Source: UBA11872 sp965198285 | Lineage (GTDB): Bacteria; Chloroflexota; UBA11872 | NCBI GenBank assembly: GCA_965198285.1 | Contig: OZ240251.1 | Span: 1,860,001 to 1,924,000, forward strand | DNA length: 64,000 nucleotides | Reading direction: 5' to 3' | Part shown: positions 62,526 through 64,000 of the stretch, in pieces | How positions within the stretch are numbered: the first letter of the stretch is position 1 | Layout of the letters: the number at the start of each line of letters is the position of its first letter | Notes under the pieces: generated by a model | What the model was told of the DNA's origin: nothing | Databases searched by the model: none | The model's input: only the letters and a program-made list of their open reading frames with translations | Program-made: the position numbers and the translations under genes

Positions 62526-63953
62526 TCAACTCGGAACAAACATCCCATGCACCTGCCCAACCACCAGCCTGCCTTCCTGACTGAACCCCTCCGGCCGCTC
62601 GGCCAGCTCCTGCGCCAGCCGCCCTCGCCACGGCGCAAGATCGGCCTCTGGTGCCAGATCCCGCTCCTCGTTCGGATCATCCACCACGTCGAACAAATGC
62701 TCTTCGCCCGTCTGGCTGAACCAGATGTACTTGTGCCGCTCGTTCACAATCCAGTGATTGCCGTCGGCTTCCCGATACTGGCCCGCGTGCTCGCCATGCA
62801 GCACGTCCCGCCACTCCGGCGTTTCCCCACGCATCCACGGCAGCACACTCCGCCCCGTGACCGATTCCGGAATCTCGCAGCCCGCCGCGTCCAATAGCGT
62901 CGGCATCACGTCCTGCAGACCCACCGGCGCCGCGACCTCAACCTGCCTCGGCAACCCCATCGACTGCGGAGCCCGCGCCAGGAACGGAACGCGGACCGAG
63001 GCCTCGTACGGCCACGTCTTCGCGAACAGGTGGTGATCGCCCAGCATCTCCCCGTGATCCGACACGAACATGATGAACGTGTCGTACAGCAAGCCGCGGT
63101 CACGCATGTACTGGAACAGCCGGTTCAGCTGCATGTCCACGTGACTGACCAGCCCGTAGTAGCCGGCCCGGCAGTGATGCATCGGCGCCTGGTCAATGTG
63201 GAGCCGGCGGCTCCATCGCTCCATGTCCTCCGAGAGCTCCGGATCCATCCCGCGCCGCGGCCCCTCAAACGGCGGAACCCAGTCGCCAACCACCGGTTCC
63301 GGCAGGTCCATTCGGTCGTAGCGGTCGAAGAAGAACGACGGCGGCGTAAACGGCGGATGTGGGTCCATGAACGAGACGTTCAGGAAGAACGGTGCCGTCG
63401 GATCGCGCGTTTCCAGGAAGTCGATCGCTCGCGACACCGTCCAGAACGTCAGCGTCTTCTCCTCCGGCAGATGCGTCGGACGTCCAATCCAGCCGTTCGA
63501 AGTCGCGCCGTTCGCCATCGCCCATCGATGCGGCGGGGGCTCCCCGCCCAGCCAGGTCAGGTAATCGTTATCGCGGCCGCGCGAGCTGTTCGACAGGTCC
63601 ATCGCGTCAAAGCCAAAGCGGCGCCTTGGCGGTTGCAGGTGCAGCTTGCCGCTCATGTGCGTCTCGTAGCCGGCGTTCCGCAACTCGCCCGCCAGGGTGG
63701 CGGGTGGATTCCATTCCGGATGCGAGGTCATCCCCACCATCCCGTTCGCCGACGGCGCCTGCCCCGACATCAGCACGCGACGAGCCGGAATACACGACGG
63801 GCACTCCGTGTACCCCCGGCGAAAGTGCGTGCCCGAACCCCCGATCCAGTCCATCGCCGGCGTCTCCAACACCGGATGCCCGTCCAACCCCAGCGCATCC
63901 CCTCGCTGCTGATCCGTCACAATCAGCAAAATATTCGATCGTGCGTCAGACAT
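62526..63953 (-). CDS. Sulfatase (type I), twin of 50304-51737
   Basis: The 475-residue protein is nearly identical in plan and most residues to the gene at 50304: ILLIVTDQQRGD, CPSCIPARRVLMSG and FVSDHGEMLGDHHLFAKTWP. The changes cluster in the middle (HRWAM for ERWAM, LHIDQAPMHHC for LNLDPGPMHHC). It faces the window edge; an SBP may lie beyond, as with the other sulfatases. Start at 63953 by comparison with its twin. Confidence 0.93.
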   Translation of the reverse strand: MSDARSNILLIVTDQQRGDALGLDGHPVLETPAMDWIGGSGTHFRRGYTECPSCIPARRVLMSGQAPSANGMVGMTSHPEWNPPATLAGELRNAGYETHMSGKLHLQPPRRRFGFDAMDLSNSSRGRDNDYLTWLGGEPPPHRWAMANGATSNGWIGRPTHLPEEKTLTFWTVSRAIDFLETRDPTAPFFLNVSFMDPHPPFTPPSFFFDRYDRMDLPEPVVGDWVPPFEGPRRGMDPELSEDMERWSRRLHIDQAPMHHCRAGYYGLVSHVDMQLNRLFQYMRDRGLLYDTFIMFVSDHGEMLGDHHLFAKTWPYEASVRVPFLARAPQSMGLPRQVEVAAPVGLQDVMPTLLDAAGCEIPESVTGRSVLPWMRGETPEWRDVLHGEHAGQYREADGNHWIVNERHKYIWFSQTGEEHLFDVVDDPNEERDLAPEADLAPWRGRLAQELAERPEGFSQEGRLVVGQVHGMFVPS

Positions 63954-64000
63954 CAGCCGTGCTCCTTCGCCATGCGACACTCGCGGCTCGCCGTTGCACC

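Overview
The window is about 64 kb of GC-rich DNA that most resembles a Chloroflexota (Chloroflexi) bacterium, probably a free-living or host-associated heterotroph. The best clue is the form of the solute-binding lipoproteins: a twin-arginine plus lipobox leader, followed in two of them by a long K-E-V-P-V-E / V-E-K-V-V linker of a kind common in that phylum. There is no rRNA, ribosomal protein or other firm marker, so the assignment is an inference.

Layout. 1-1.8 kb: end of an ABC exporter with a histidine phosphatase gene between its ATPase and permease. 2-7.6 kb: a patchwork that looks acquired, with an AT-rich CBS-HEPN protein, a membrane-anchored HNH nuclease, and a minus-strand run of an alpha/beta hydrolase, a beta-class DNA methyltransferase and a membrane coiled-coil protein. 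7.6-8.3 kb: a repeat-rich gap. 8.3-27.2 kb: a heavily duplicated region with Gfo/Idh/MocA oxidoreductases, solute-binding proteins (SBPs), a GH32 beta-fructosidase, ADP-ribosylglycohydrolases, four copies of a tiny lipoprotein gene and a dead integrase. 27.3-41.5 kb: mixed metabolism (kinase-like protein, HicB, RidA, an orphan molybdenum hydroxylase subunit, aldo/keto reductase, creatininase family, MFS exporter). This part also holds a short gene that reads through an in-frame TGA and fits a SelW-like selenoprotein with a SECIS-like hairpin. 41.5-64 kb: tandem beta-propeller glycosidase-like genes, three sulfatases, three more SBPs, a channel protein, a toxin-antitoxin pair and many decayed gene fragments.

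Taken together there are seven paralogous beta-propeller proteins, six SBPs, four Gfo/Idh/MocA oxidoreductases, three sulfatases and one intact GH32. This suggests a lifestyle built on capturing and trimming varied, partly sulfated glycans. No sugar-ABC permease or ATPase lies beside any of the SBPs. Two divergent modules recur. One is GH32 / SBP / ADP-ribosylglycohydrolase, present twice with opposite genes broken. The other is sulfatase (minus) next to SBP (plus), present once intact and twice as relics.

All functions come from reading translated sequence and motifs by eye; no database search was run.
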